NCBI GenBank assembly: GCA_002418835.1
Contig: DIEX01000015.1
Location: 69,238-133,237, forward strand
DNA length: 64,000 bases
Direction of reading: 5' to 3'
From: Spirochaetia bacterium UBA5763
Lineage (GTDB): Bacteria; Spirochaetota; UBA4802; UBA5550
The position numbers were made by a program, and so were the translations under genes. The notes under the pieces were generated by a model. The model was given only the letters and a program-made list of their open reading frames with translations, searched no databases and was not told the DNA's origin. Shown here in pieces: positions 8,991-17,217 of this stretch (the first letter of the stretch is position 1; every line of letters starts with the position of its first letter).

Positions 8991-9007
8991 TTGGCACATA
9001 TCCTGCA
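8991..9007 (+). promoter_or_regulatory. sigma-54 (-24/-12) promoter of amt-PII
   Basis: TTGGCAC at 8991-8997 and TGCA at 9004-9007 place GG (8993-8994) and GC (9005-9006) exactly ten bases apart, the invariant spacing of sigma-54 promoters. The predicted transcription start is near 9018, about 45 bases before the amt ATG. Nitrogen-regulated sigma-54 control of amt-glnK is well established in other bacteria, and a sigma-54 activator gene follows the PII gene here. Confidence 0.75.
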
Positions 9008-9062
9008 TTAACTATTTGCATGCGGGATTTTAAAACTATTTAATTATTTTTTCGGAGGGCTT

Positions 9063-10484
9063 ATGAGTAAGCTATTCAGAGTTTTTTTAACAGCGCTACT
9101 TTTTATTACAACTGCAGTTGGTGTATTTGCTGCAGATGCAGCGCCGGCAGCAGTAACACAGGCTGCACTTGATGAATTAAAAAGCAGCATGGCAGTGGGA
9201 GTGGATACAGTCTGGGTTCTTTTTACAGCATTCCTTGTGTTTTTTATGAACCTCGGATTCGCAATGGTTGAATCGGGATTATGCCGTGCAAAGAATACGG
9301 TTAACATACTGGCGAAAAACTTTATTGTTTTTGCCATATCATCAATCTCTTTCTGGATTATAGGCTGGGGTCTTATGTTCGGAAATGGAAATTCATTTTT
9401 AGGTATCGAAGGTCTTTTCTTCGCATCCGGGGCTGATAACAGCCCGGCGATGGGTGAAGCCTATAAAGGCGCATATTCAGCAATCAGCTGGGCTGGAGTT
9501 CCCATGTGGGCAAAGTTTTTCTTTCAGCTTGTCTTCGCCGGAACAGCAGCTACTATTGTTTCAGGTGCAGTTGCTGAGCGTATTAAATTCCATTCATTCA
9601 TTATTTTCTCTTTTATTCTTGTGGGTTTTCTCTATCCGGTTACAGGACACTGGATATGGGGAGGGGGATGGCTGCAGTCTCTCGGTATGTGGGATTTCGC
9701 AGGATCAACGGTTGTACATTCTGTGGGTGGATGGTCAGCGCTTGCAGGTGTAATACTTCTCGGCTCACGTTTTGGTAAATACCGTGCTGATGGTTCGGTA
9801 AACCCTATATTCGGCCACAATATGTCTCTGGTAACACTGGGGGGGCTTGTGCTCTGGTTCGGATGGTTCGGATTCAATCCGGGATCAACAATGGCGGTTG
9901 GCGACGGTAGCGCTATAGCTCATATAGCTGTTACTACTAATACAGCAGCAGCGATGGCTATTCTCAGTTCAACTGTAACGTCATGGCTGATTCAGAAAAA
10001 GCCGGACCTTTCCATGATCATTAACGGTGCACTTGCTGGGCTTGTAGCCATAACTGCTCCATGTGCTTTTGTAAGTGTCAGTTCTTCAGCACTTATAGGC
10101 CTTATAGCAGGAGTCCTCGTAGTGCTAGCGGTTATGATGTTTGATAAATTTAAACTTGATGATCCGGTTGGTGCTCTTTCAGTTCATCTTGTCAATGGCG
10201 TATTTGGTACGCTTGCTGTGGGTCTTTTTGCACAGGATAAAATTACAGGTGCTGCTACAGGTAATGGTCTTTTCTTCGGGGGGGGGATGAAGCTTTTAAC
10301 AAGCCAGGCCATAGGAGTTGTAGCAGTAGGAGCGTTTACATTCACAACGGCATTTGCTGTGTGGTATATTATAAAGCTCGTGATGGGTATGAAAGTATCC
10401 CGTGAAGAAGAAATCCAGGGGCTTGATATAGGTGAACATGGGATGAAAGCTTATCCTGATTTCCAGGGATTCATTACCAAATAA
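9063..10484 (+). CDS. amt: ammonium transporter Amt
   Basis: A 473-residue Amt/Mep/Rh channel for ammonium uptake, with 11 transmembrane helices after a cleavable signal peptide ending about VFA-23. The twin pore histidines are present in VVHSVGGWSAL (His219) and LSVHLVNGVFG (His375). Other family motifs include WFGWFGFNPGS and TTNTAAA. The C-terminal tail LDIGEHGMKAY is the conserved cytosolic segment that couples subunits and contacts PII. GGAGG lies before the ATG. The PII gene follows after 41 bases, the classic amtB-glnK arrangement, and a sigma-54 promoter precedes the pair. Confidence 0.95.
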   Translation: MSKLFRVFLTALLFITTAVGVFAADAAPAAVTQAALDELKSSMAVGVDTVWVLFTAFLVFFMNLGFAMVESGLCRAKNTVNILAKNFIVFAISSISFWIIGWGLMFGNGNSFLGIEGLFFASGADNSPAMGEAYKGAYSAISWAGVPMWAKFFFQLVFAGTAATIVSGAVAERIKFHSFIIFSFILVGFLYPVTGHWIWGGGWLQSLGMWDFAGSTVVHSVGGWSALAGVILLGSRFGKYRADGSVNPIFGHNMSLVTLGGLVLWFGWFGFNPGSTMAVGDGSAIAHIAVTTNTAAAMAILSSTVTSWLIQKKPDLSMIINGALAGLVAITAPCAFVSVSSSALIGLIAGVLVVLAVMMFDKFKLDDPVGALSVHLVNGVFGTLAVGLFAQDKITGAATGNGLFFGGGMKLLTSQAIGVVAVGAFTFTTAFAVWYIIKLVMGMKVSREEEIQGLDIGEHGMKAYPDFQGFITK

Positions 10485-10525
10485 CAATGGAATACAGGAT
10501 AATAATAATTTAAGGAGAAATCAGT

Positions 10526-10867
10526 ATGAAACTTATTATAGCAATTGTTCAACCTGAAAAATTAACAGATGTAAAGCAGGCCCTCACTGAAGCAAAAATC
10601 GGAAAGATGACTGTTTCAAGCGTCATCGGATGCGGTGCCCAGGGCGGTTATACTGAAAGTTACCGGGGATTTGAAACGGAAATTAACCTGCTTGATAAAG
10701 TTAGGTTCGAGATAGCAGTCAATGATGATTTCGTTAAACCTACCATAGAAGCAATAATTAAAGCTGCAAGGTCAGGAAACATTGGCGACGGTAAAATTTT
10801 TGTTGTTCCTCTTGAGGAGTGCATTCGTGTCAGGACAGGTGAAAATGGCGAAGTAGCCATAGGCTGA
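10526..10867 (+). CDS. glnK: nitrogen regulatory protein PII (GlnK/GlnB family) lacking Tyr51
   Basis: A 113-residue PII signalling protein that would bind ATP/ADP and 2-oxoglutarate and plug the neighbouring Amt channel. It aligns without gaps to E. coli GlnB over the T-loop: Gln39 and Lys58 are kept, as are YRG (46-48), GDGKIFV and RIRTGE-like RVRTGE. The uridylylated Tyr51 is replaced by Thr (GFETEI). Control by GlnD-type uridylylation at the usual site is therefore excluded, so regulation would rest on effector binding alone. TAAGGAG precedes the ATG. It is cotranscribed with amt and followed by a terminator. Confidence 0.93.
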   Translation: MKLIIAIVQPEKLTDVKQALTEAKIGKMTVSSVIGCGAQGGYTESYRGFETEINLLDKVRFEIAVNDDFVKPTIEAIIKAARSGNIGDGKIFVVPLEECIRVRTGENGEVAIG

Positions 10868-10878
10868 TATGTCCCGCT

Positions 10879-10911
10879 GATCCCCGTCACGCAATGTGGC
10901 GGGGATCTTTT
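10879..10911 (+). terminator. intrinsic terminator after amt-glnK
   Basis: A 12-bp hairpin, GATCCCCGTCAC paired with GTGGCGGGGATC (one G-T pair), with a five-base loop and a short T run, 11 bases after the PII stop codon. Confidence 0.85.
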
Positions 10912-11147
10912 ATGGGTTATCTTTTTGTTCCCTGAAAATTTTATTTTATTTATACCAGCAGCTAACCATCTGTTATAACAACTTTCTATATATTGAGAAA
11001 AGGAAAATTACATACGGCAAGAGGTGTAATTCCTCCAGTAAAATTACAAAAATGTTAAATTATTGTTAAAGTAAGCCTTCTTTAAAAAAAATATTAGGTA
11101 TAAAATCTGCAAAATCGTTCATTACCTTTAAGAAAGAGGAAATTTTA

Positions 11148-12689
11148 ATGGATTTCGGCGGAAACAGAGAAAGCGGATTACTCGAAGCCATAGGCAAAGA
11201 GTTTGTCACCGGTAATAAGGATATAAATGTGCTGCTCAATAATGTTTTCAATATTATAGTTTCGTATTACAGTATTGAACGCGGTATGATAAGCATTTAT
11301 CACAAGGATGCCGGTGAAATATCAGTTGATATCCACTACGGATACACCGGCGAGGAGGTCGAACGCGGCGTCTACCGGCCCGGTGAAGGTATAATCGGAA
11401 CTGTAGTGCAGACCGGATCTCCCATAGTTATACCGGATATAAGGAATGAACCCCGCTTCCTCAACCGCACTGGTGCTAACCGCAATATCTTTACCCACAG
11501 GATATCTTTCATTTGTATTCCGATAATTATTGATAATAATGTAATAGGTGCAATATCCGTTGATATAATCAATAACTCCGGGCGTGACGTAGCTGAGGAG
11601 TTTCACATGCTTACTACTATATCTATAATGATAGCTCAGGCTGTTAACAGCAGAATGGAGATTCTTGCCAGAGAGAAACGGCTGAACCTTGAGAATGATG
11701 AACTTCGCCGGAAAATTGAAGCAAGCACCCTTCCTGTTAAAATAATTGGTAAATCACGTGAGATACGCGATCTTTACGAAAATATTCTTCTTGTTGCGGG
11801 AACAGACTCAACTGTTCTGATTTCAGGAGAGAGTGGTACAGGAAAGGAGCTTATAGCAGATGCAATTTATGAAAACAGCAGGAGAACCGGGAAACCATAT
11901 ATTAAAGTTAATATTGCCTCACTACCCAAGACATTAATCGAATCGGAACTTTTCGGTTATGAGAAGGGGGCCTTTACCGGTGCTGATAAAACCCGTAAAG
12001 GGCGTTTTGAAATGGCTGAAGGGGGTACTATTTTTATCGATGAAATAGGTGACCTCGATCTTCATCTTCAGGTTCATCTCCTTCGTGTGCTTCAGAACAG
12101 GACAGTTGAAAGGATCGGGGGGAGTGAGACTATTCCTGTTGATGTAAGAGTTATAGCTGCAACTCATCATGACCTTGAGAAAAAGGTTTCCGAGGGTACA
12201 TTCAGGAGCGACCTCTTCTACAGACTCAATGTTTTTCCGCTTCTGTCTCCCCCATTGCGTGATAGAAAAGCTGATATTATGCTCCTGGCAGATCATTTTC
12301 TTGAATTCTATTCTTCGAAAATGGATAAAAGCATAAAGAGGATCAGCACAGATGCGATTGATCTTCTTGTAAGCTATCACTGGCCGGGAAATGTGAGGGA
12401 ACTGGAAAACTGCGTTGAGAGGAGCGTTATACTCTGCACCGAGGATACAATACGCAGCTTCCATCTGCCGCCGTCACTTCAGAAAGCAGGAAGCGCAGGG
12501 AGCGGTGGAACTCTCGAAGAGCGGACTGAACAGTTCGAGAGGGAGATTATAATAGACAGTATGAAAGCATCGAAAGGGAATATCTCCCGTTCAGCAAAGG
12601 AGCTTGGTACGACAAAGAGAATTCTCGGTTATAAAATGTCTAAATACGGTATAGACTACAGGCTCTTCAGGAATAATGATGAAGGATAA
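11148..12689 (+). CDS. sigma-54-dependent transcriptional activator, GAF-AAA+-HTH (NifA-like architecture)
   Basis: A 513-residue enhancer-binding protein. An N-terminal GAF sensor domain spans about residues 22-170, followed by a linker. The central AAA+ domain spans about 195-430 with Walker A GESGTGKE (227-234), the sigma-54-contacting GAFTGA loop (274-279) and Walker B IFIDEIGDL. A Fis-type helix-turn-helix lies at about 468-505 (SRSAKELGTTKRILGYKM). The GAF-AAA-HTH order matches NifA. It follows the amt-PII operon in the same direction and that operon has a sigma-54 promoter, so control of amt-glnK is the simplest reading. No receiver domain is present, so the input is a bound effector or a partner such as PII. 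No nif genes are visible. Confidence 0.9.
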   Translation: MDFGGNRESGLLEAIGKEFVTGNKDINVLLNNVFNIIVSYYSIERGMISIYHKDAGEISVDIHYGYTGEEVERGVYRPGEGIIGTVVQTGSPIVIPDIRNEPRFLNRTGANRNIFTHRISFICIPIIIDNNVIGAISVDIINNSGRDVAEEFHMLTTISIMIAQAVNSRMEILAREKRLNLENDELRRKIEASTLPVKIIGKSREIRDLYENILLVAGTDSTVLISGESGTGKELIADAIYENSRRTGKPYIKVNIASLPKTLIESELFGYEKGAFTGADKTRKGRFEMAEGGTIFIDEIGDLDLHLQVHLLRVLQNRTVERIGGSETIPVDVRVIAATHHDLEKKVSEGTFRSDLFYRLNVFPLLSPPLRDRKADIMLLADHFLEFYSSKMDKSIKRISTDAIDLLVSYHWPGNVRELENCVERSVILCTEDTIRSFHLPPSLQKAGSAGSGGTLEERTEQFEREIIIDSMKASKGNISRSAKELGTTKRILGYKMSKYGIDYRLFRNNDEG

Positions 12690-12696
12690 ATCAGTT

Positions 12697-12734
12697 AAAA
12701 AAAGCTCTCATGTGAAGGGGATTACATAAGAGCT
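12697..12734 (-). terminator. intrinsic terminator of the bacteriohemerythrin gene
   Basis: Inverted arms AGCTCT (12703-12708) and AGAGCT (12729-12734), with further pairing inside, are followed on the minus strand by seven Ts (12703-12697). It serves the gene ending at 12739 and lies against the 3' end of the convergent activator gene. Confidence 0.7.
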
Positions 12735-12738
12735 ATTC

Positions 12739-13152
12739 TCACATTATCGGCCTGAGTACTGCCAAATCCATAAACTTGCCGATCTTTTTGTCCTGTTCCA
12801 TTATATGTTTAGTGAGCCAGTCATAGAGAAAGTCAAGGAACTGCTTCGGATCATCTTCCCCTTCCTGGATTTTTCTTTTAAAATTGATCACCTGCTCTTT
12901 AAGATTATCGTGAACAGCTTTATGCTGTTCAAATCTCGGGTAAGAGACATTAAACATATAATCCTCCTCCTCTCTGAAATGGTATTCGGTATATGATATC
13001 AGTGCATCAAGAGAAGAAGAAAGAATCTGTTTAGAGGAGTTACCCGTGATATTAGAGTTCAGTTCATTGATAAGCTGAAAGAGTTTTTTATGCTGCTCAT
13101 CTATTATTTCTACGCCGATTGAAAATTTATCACTCCACGATATTGATATCAT
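12739..13152 (-). CDS. bacteriohemerythrin
   Basis: A 137-residue four-helix-bundle protein binding a non-haem di-iron centre and so O2 (in some relatives NO). The ligand pattern of the family is present: His21 in DEQHKKLF, HFREEE, HKAVHDNL and HIMEQD. The open frame extends 19 codons further upstream to 13209, but GGAG lies seven bases before the ATG at 13152 and the resulting N-terminus (ISWSDKFSIGVEIID) is the normal family start. It is downstream of the KamA-like gene on the same strand, separated by 123 bases. It probably buffers or scavenges oxygen in an anaerobe; that role is inference. Confidence 0.9.
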   Translation of the reverse strand: MISISWSDKFSIGVEIIDEQHKKLFQLINELNSNITGNSSKQILSSSLDALISYTEYHFREEEDYMFNVSYPRFEQHKAVHDNLKEQVINFKRKIQEGEDDPKQFLDFLYDWLTKHIMEQDKKIGKFMDLAVLRPIM

Positions 13153-13275
13153 ATCTGTACTCCGTTCAGGTTTGCTGTAGTTTATAAGATTCTTCAGACA
13201 TAAAGTCAACCGGTTTTCATGATTCTTCTGAATCTGAATTTTCAGTTTTTCATTAACCGGGTGAATTCCGTTATC

Positions 13276-15063
13276 TTAAAAATAATACCATATACTTTCG
13301 TAGGCCGCTTTTGTTTCTCCGATGGATTCAAGTCTTTTCAGATAGTCAAGGATGGGTACATCCGTACCTACGTATGTTTTCTGATCGGCAATCTTTTTTT
13401 CCCATGGATGAAATTCATATATGCGGGAGCCGTCTTTTTTTATTGAGATAAAGTCCCTGTGCTGCCATGCATTAAGATTATTTTTACCCAATCCCGGAAC
13501 ATTGTACACAGGCTCATCTGTTCTTGAAAGTCCGGGCATCAGTCTTGATTCCTCTTTCTGTTCCTGCAGGAGCCTCGCGATAGGCACCCTGTAATCGGCA
13601 GTTTCGAGTTTCCCTTTGGGGTAGAATGAATAATACGGGTCAACTCCGCAGAGCCTTATGAGACTGCGTAACCGGGCAGCTTCAAATCTGCGTGAAATAA
13701 AAAAGGTGAAAACCATCTGATTATACACCGATATTCCGCGGTTTTTTATCTTTTCAATAGCTTTCACAAAATCCGGAGTTACTTCATAAGGGTGCTGTAT
13801 GTGTGTCATAAGAGAGATCTCCCTTCTGCCCGGGGACCTGTATGATGCGAGAATATCACAAAGAGTGTCAGTGAATCTCATGGGGAGAGTCACCGGTGTC
13901 CGTGAACCTATACGGATTCTTTCAATGTGATCTATCTTCGACAGCTTTTCCAGTATATCATTAATGCGCTCATCAGACATTACAAAAGGGTCACCGCCGG
14001 TTATAAGAACTTCAGTTATGGAGTAATGTTTTTTTATCCATTCTATTGCCGCACTGAGATCTTTTTCATCAGCCATGGCGCCGTCTTCAAGGGGACCCTT
14101 GATCTCCCAGTTTCTCTGGCAGTATACGCATATCTGCGGACATGAATTGTATGGTTTAAGAATTACTATACCTGGGTAACGTCGTGTGATCAGGTTAACA
14201 GGTGAGGTGTCGTGTTCCAGCATGAAGTCGTTAACGTAATCATCACGACCGCTTCCATGGAATGAATTGATATAGCTTTCAGGGAATAGCACCTGCGCCC
14301 TTACAGACCTGTCCTCACCATAACCCGGTTCAAAAAAAAGAGATGCGTAGTAAGGTGTAACACCGAAGGGAATTCCCGCCTCGTTAACTTTTTTAATGTG
14401 TTCCATCTCTTCCGTTGAAAGATTGGCATATCCGCTCAGAGTCTTTTCATCCCTGGCAATATGCTGAAGCTGCCAGTGCCAGTCATTCCACTTTGATTCA
14501 TCAGAACCGGTGAAATTGAGAATTTTTTTTACATTGCTTTTCCTTTTCTCTTTTACATCCTCATCAAGGCCTGATTTGAATTTAGACATCTTTTCTTCAA
14601 GATAACCATGAATCATGTCCAGTTCATCTGAACGTACCTGCGCCGCGTCGCGTCCTTTAAGTTCACTTGTATCGGCAAATGTAAATTCAGTGTTTTCATG
14701 CTGCCTGAATCTCCCTTCAATACCTTTTACCAGATGGCATATCTCCCCCCAGAAATCTTCTGAAAGTTCCGGGTCAGGTTTACCGTTTGCGGCATTTATA
14801 AGTTCCTTCAGAACACTGAATCCGGCAAGATGCTCACTGCGCGGATGGAGTATTCCTCTCCAGGCTCTTGCACAATCACGGATTATTACAAGATCCAGAT
14901 CATGCATTGAGGGGTCTTTTTCTGAATATGTAAAAAACTGCCTGTGATTTATATGATGCAGCAGATCAATTCTTTTCTCTTCAAAATCCTTTCCTGATTT
15001 GAGTATGTTATTCCATTCTTCAGAAATGGAAAGAAACAGTTGCGGTGTGAATTCAGTTTTCAT
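13276..15063 (-). CDS. KamA-family radical SAM protein (lysine 2,3-aminomutase-like) with long N-terminal extension
   Basis: A 595-residue radical SAM enzyme. The cluster motif CPQICVYC (Cys308, Cys312, Cys315) binds the 4Fe-4S centre that cleaves S-adenosylmethionine, and ITGGDPF is the GGDP-type motif of the family. The KamA-like domain begins around residue 190 (WNDWHWQLQ) and carries PLP in known members. The first about 185 residues are not part of classic lysine 2,3-aminomutase (about 416 residues) and show no motif I recognise. Substrate cannot be told from sequence: lysine, glutamate or a protein-bound lysine are known for the family. No kamD/kamE or efp lies nearby. AAGGAG precedes the ATG. 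Confidence 0.85.
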   Translation of the reverse strand: MKTEFTPQLFLSISEEWNNILKSGKDFEEKRIDLLHHINHRQFFTYSEKDPSMHDLDLVIIRDCARAWRGILHPRSEHLAGFSVLKELINAANGKPDPELSEDFWGEICHLVKGIEGRFRQHENTEFTFADTSELKGRDAAQVRSDELDMIHGYLEEKMSKFKSGLDEDVKEKRKSNVKKILNFTGSDESKWNDWHWQLQHIARDEKTLSGYANLSTEEMEHIKKVNEAGIPFGVTPYYASLFFEPGYGEDRSVRAQVLFPESYINSFHGSGRDDYVNDFMLEHDTSPVNLITRRYPGIVILKPYNSCPQICVYCQRNWEIKGPLEDGAMADEKDLSAAIEWIKKHYSITEVLITGGDPFVMSDERINDILEKLSKIDHIERIRIGSRTPVTLPMRFTDTLCDILASYRSPGRREISLMTHIQHPYEVTPDFVKAIEKIKNRGISVYNQMVFTFFISRRFEAARLRSLIRLCGVDPYYSFYPKGKLETADYRVPIARLLQEQKEESRLMPGLSRTDEPVYNVPGLGKNNLNAWQHRDFISIKKDGSRIYEFHPWEKKIADQKTYVGTDVPILDYLKRLESIGETKAAYESIWYYF

Positions 15064-15498
15064 AGATTAACTCCTTAATATGGTGTAATTCTCACTTACC
15101 TGTTTTTAAAAAACTTACTGACATAAAGTAATATGACAGAAAAAAATAATCATCAGCAGGATGGGAAAAAATGGAAATAAAGCTTCATCCCCTGAAATAT
15201 TATAATTAATCAGGGTATGTAACTATTATCATTGATGACTTTAATTATACAAAATGTATTAAATCATTGTATTTATGAATAAAAATAATTGATATGTATT
15301 AATAGATGATAACAACAACAGGGAGAGGTTACAAGTTTTTTTACTTTAAAAAAACAGACCATACAGAATTAGATACTTTCATATTGATTTTTTATAAAAT
15401 TATGATATCTATATATAACAATAACCCGCTTTTTTATTGACAAATAAAGTCACACAGCAAGTGTTAGATAAATTAAAAACAAAGGATGTGATGTTCGA
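15064..15498. other. gene-free AT-rich region between kamA-like gene and rpsU
   Basis: About 435 bases between divergent genes. A TTGACA hexamer (15437-15442) lies upstream of rpsU, but no -10 hexamer stands at the right spacing. Apart from probable promoters for both flanking genes I see no coding or structured RNA signal. Confidence 0.5.
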
Positions 15499-15747
15499 AT
15501 GACAAGTCCTCTTGAAGTGGAAGTAAACGGCGATATCGAGAAAGCGTTTAAGAATCTGAAGAAAAAGATGGCTTTCGAGGGTATCTTCAAAGAGCTTAAA
15601 AGAAGAAGATACTACGAAAAACCAAGTGAAGAGAAGAAACGCAAGAAAGAAGAAGCTGAAAGACGCAGAATCAAGAAGATGAGGCGTATGCAGGTTCAGA
15701 GTTCTCGTTCCAGAAAAACTGGCGGCCGTGGCGCTGCAAAGGAGTAG
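15499..15747 (+). CDS. rpsU: 30S ribosomal protein S21
   Basis: An 82-residue basic protein matching bS21 of the small subunit, which helps pair the anti-Shine-Dalgarno with mRNA. The N-terminal half is the S21 core (LEVEVNGDIEKAFKNLKKKM, then RRRYYEKPSEEKKRK). The tail is rich in Lys/Arg and Ser/Gly and is about ten residues longer than the E. coli protein (71). AAGGA lies upstream of the ATG. It is monocistronic with its own terminator. Confidence 0.93.
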   Translation: MTSPLEVEVNGDIEKAFKNLKKKMAFEGIFKELKRRRYYEKPSEEKKRKKEEAERRRIKKMRRMQVQSSRSRKTGGRGAAKE

Positions 15748-15770
15748 GTTTAAACCTGCACTTGTCACAG

Positions 15771-15803
15771 AAAGGCTGTTCTGAAAAGGACAGCCTTTTT
15801 TAT
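15771..15803 (+). terminator. intrinsic terminator of rpsU
   Basis: AAAGGCTGT paired with ACAGCCTTT around a nine-base loop, followed by a T run, 24 bases after the rpsU stop. Confidence 0.9.
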
Positions 15804-15903
15804 TTCGCTTTATTTTTGTTTAGTGTTATCTCCGGTTTAAGAAAAAATCTTGCTAAAAAGCCCTATGTTTAATTATCATTATCCTGATAATCAGGGAGGC
15901 TTT

Positions 15904-17217
15904 ATGACAGCAGGTGCGCTTATATTTCTTGGTTTTGCATTAATTGCAGCTTCATTTATTCTTGTGTCTGTGAGAATACTTCAGGTCCGCCCGGACTTTG
16001 TGAAGAAAGTATTGAAGTACGCTCTGATTTTTATCTTCGCAATTGTATTCAGTATAATAGCAGCAACAATCGGATTCCGTATAGATGACAGGCACAGCAG
16101 GAGTTATTCGGCTAACCTGAAATCTGTGCAGGAGATATGGGGCGGAAATATCACCCAACATCTTCCGGAGCTGAATTATAAAGTCCGGGGATTTACAGAA
16201 TATGAAAACAGGAAGACAGGTGAAATTGAAAAAGTACCTGCTGATATTGACAGGAATATGGGAATTGCTGATCAGAAAGTCTCCGTTAAAATAAAATCCA
16301 ATATAAGACAGAAAGGGCTGCTTAAATATCCCGGCTACAGTTTATCATTTAACGGCAGATATATAATAAAGAACCTTAATAAAATAAATGAAACCCTTAC
16401 CTTCAAATTTCGTCTCCCTGAAGGTGCAGGGAATATAACAGATCTGAAAGTTCTCTTCGAAGGTAAAGAGTACACTGCTGACCCCGATTTCTCTGATGGT
16501 ATCCAGTGGAAGGGCTCTCTCCGGAATGGTGAAACTGGGACATTTGAGGTGAGTTATAACGCACAGGGTACCGGAGTGTTCGACTACGCAATGGGTAACC
16601 AGAAGGCCGAGATTAAAAATCTCGAAGTTGAAATTATAACAGACTTCACGGAATGTGATATCCCGAACGGTGCAATGATCCCCACAACGCAGGGGGGGGA
16701 TAATGAGATGACAAAGTATACATGGAAGGCATCAAACCTTGTAACAGGACAGAACATCTCACTGAAATTTACAATTCCCGGTAACTACGGAGAGCTTGTT
16801 TCGAGACTGTTCTACTATGCTCCTATTGCGATTTTCCTTTTTACAGGATTTATACTTATATTCTGCACAGCAGGGGGGATTGCACTTCACCCCATGCATT
16901 ACCTTTTTATGATTACCGGTTATTTTATCTTCTACCTTCTCGGATCATACATGGTGAGTTACATACCGATTATTGCTGCTGTGGCAGTATCACTTTCGAT
17001 TTCAACAGGTATTGTTGTTTACTACGCGCACCTGATTAAGAAGGGGGGTGAGCTTGTACGTATTACCCTCTATTCATCAATTTTATTTCAGTGGGTTTTC
17101 TCTGTCGCATTTTTTATACCGGAACATACCGGTTTCATAATCACTATTGCAAGCATCGTGGCATTCGTATTCCTGATGAAGAGAACTGCCGCAATAGACT
17201 GGGAGAATAAATGGTAG
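15904..17217 (+). CDS. CreD-like inner membrane protein
   Basis: A 437-residue membrane protein with two N-terminal transmembrane segments (about residues 1-20 and 37-57) and a periplasmic beta-rich domain of about 240 residues. A cluster of about six helices follows from about residue 305. The layout and the segment HPMHYLFMITGYFIFYLLGS resemble CreD-family proteins, whose biochemical role is not established. The frame opens at 15850, but AGGGAGG lies just before the ATG at 15904, which is the chosen start. The stop overlaps the rarA start (ATGGTAG), so the two are translationally coupled. CreD identity is moderate; membrane topology is clear. Confidence 0.65.
   Translation: MTAGALIFLGFALIAASFILVSVRILQVRPDFVKKVLKYALIFIFAIVFSIIAATIGFRIDDRHSRSYSANLKSVQEIWGGNITQHLPELNYKVRGFTEYENRKTGEIEKVPADIDRNMGIADQKVSVKIKSNIRQKGLLKYPGYSLSFNGRYIIKNLNKINETLTFKFRLPEGAGNITDLKVLFEGKEYTADPDFSDGIQWKGSLRNGETGTFEVSYNAQGTGVFDYAMGNQKAEIKNLEVEIITDFTECDIPNGAMIPTTQGGDNEMTKYTWKASNLVTGQNISLKFTIPGNYGELVSRLFYYAPIAIFLFTGFILIFCTAGGIALHPMHYLFMITGYFIFYLLGSYMVSYIPIIAAVAVSLSISTGIVVYYAHLIKKGGELVRITLYSSILFQWVFSVAFFIPEHTGFIITIASIVAFVFLMKRTAAIDWENKW

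Larger units (their letters stand above)
8665..9062. other. divergent intergenic region between the YihY-like gene and amt
   Basis: A 398-base gene-free stretch between two divergent genes. It holds a perfect 14-bp inverted repeat (8791-8828), a perfect 8-bp dyad (8941-8963) and a sigma-54-type promoter (8991-9007). No open reading frame or RNA gene is recognisable. Confidence 0.7.

Noticed and set aside
15437..15470. sigma-70 promoter for rpsU (TTGACA with TAGATA)
   Set aside because: The spacing would be about 22 bases, too long to support.
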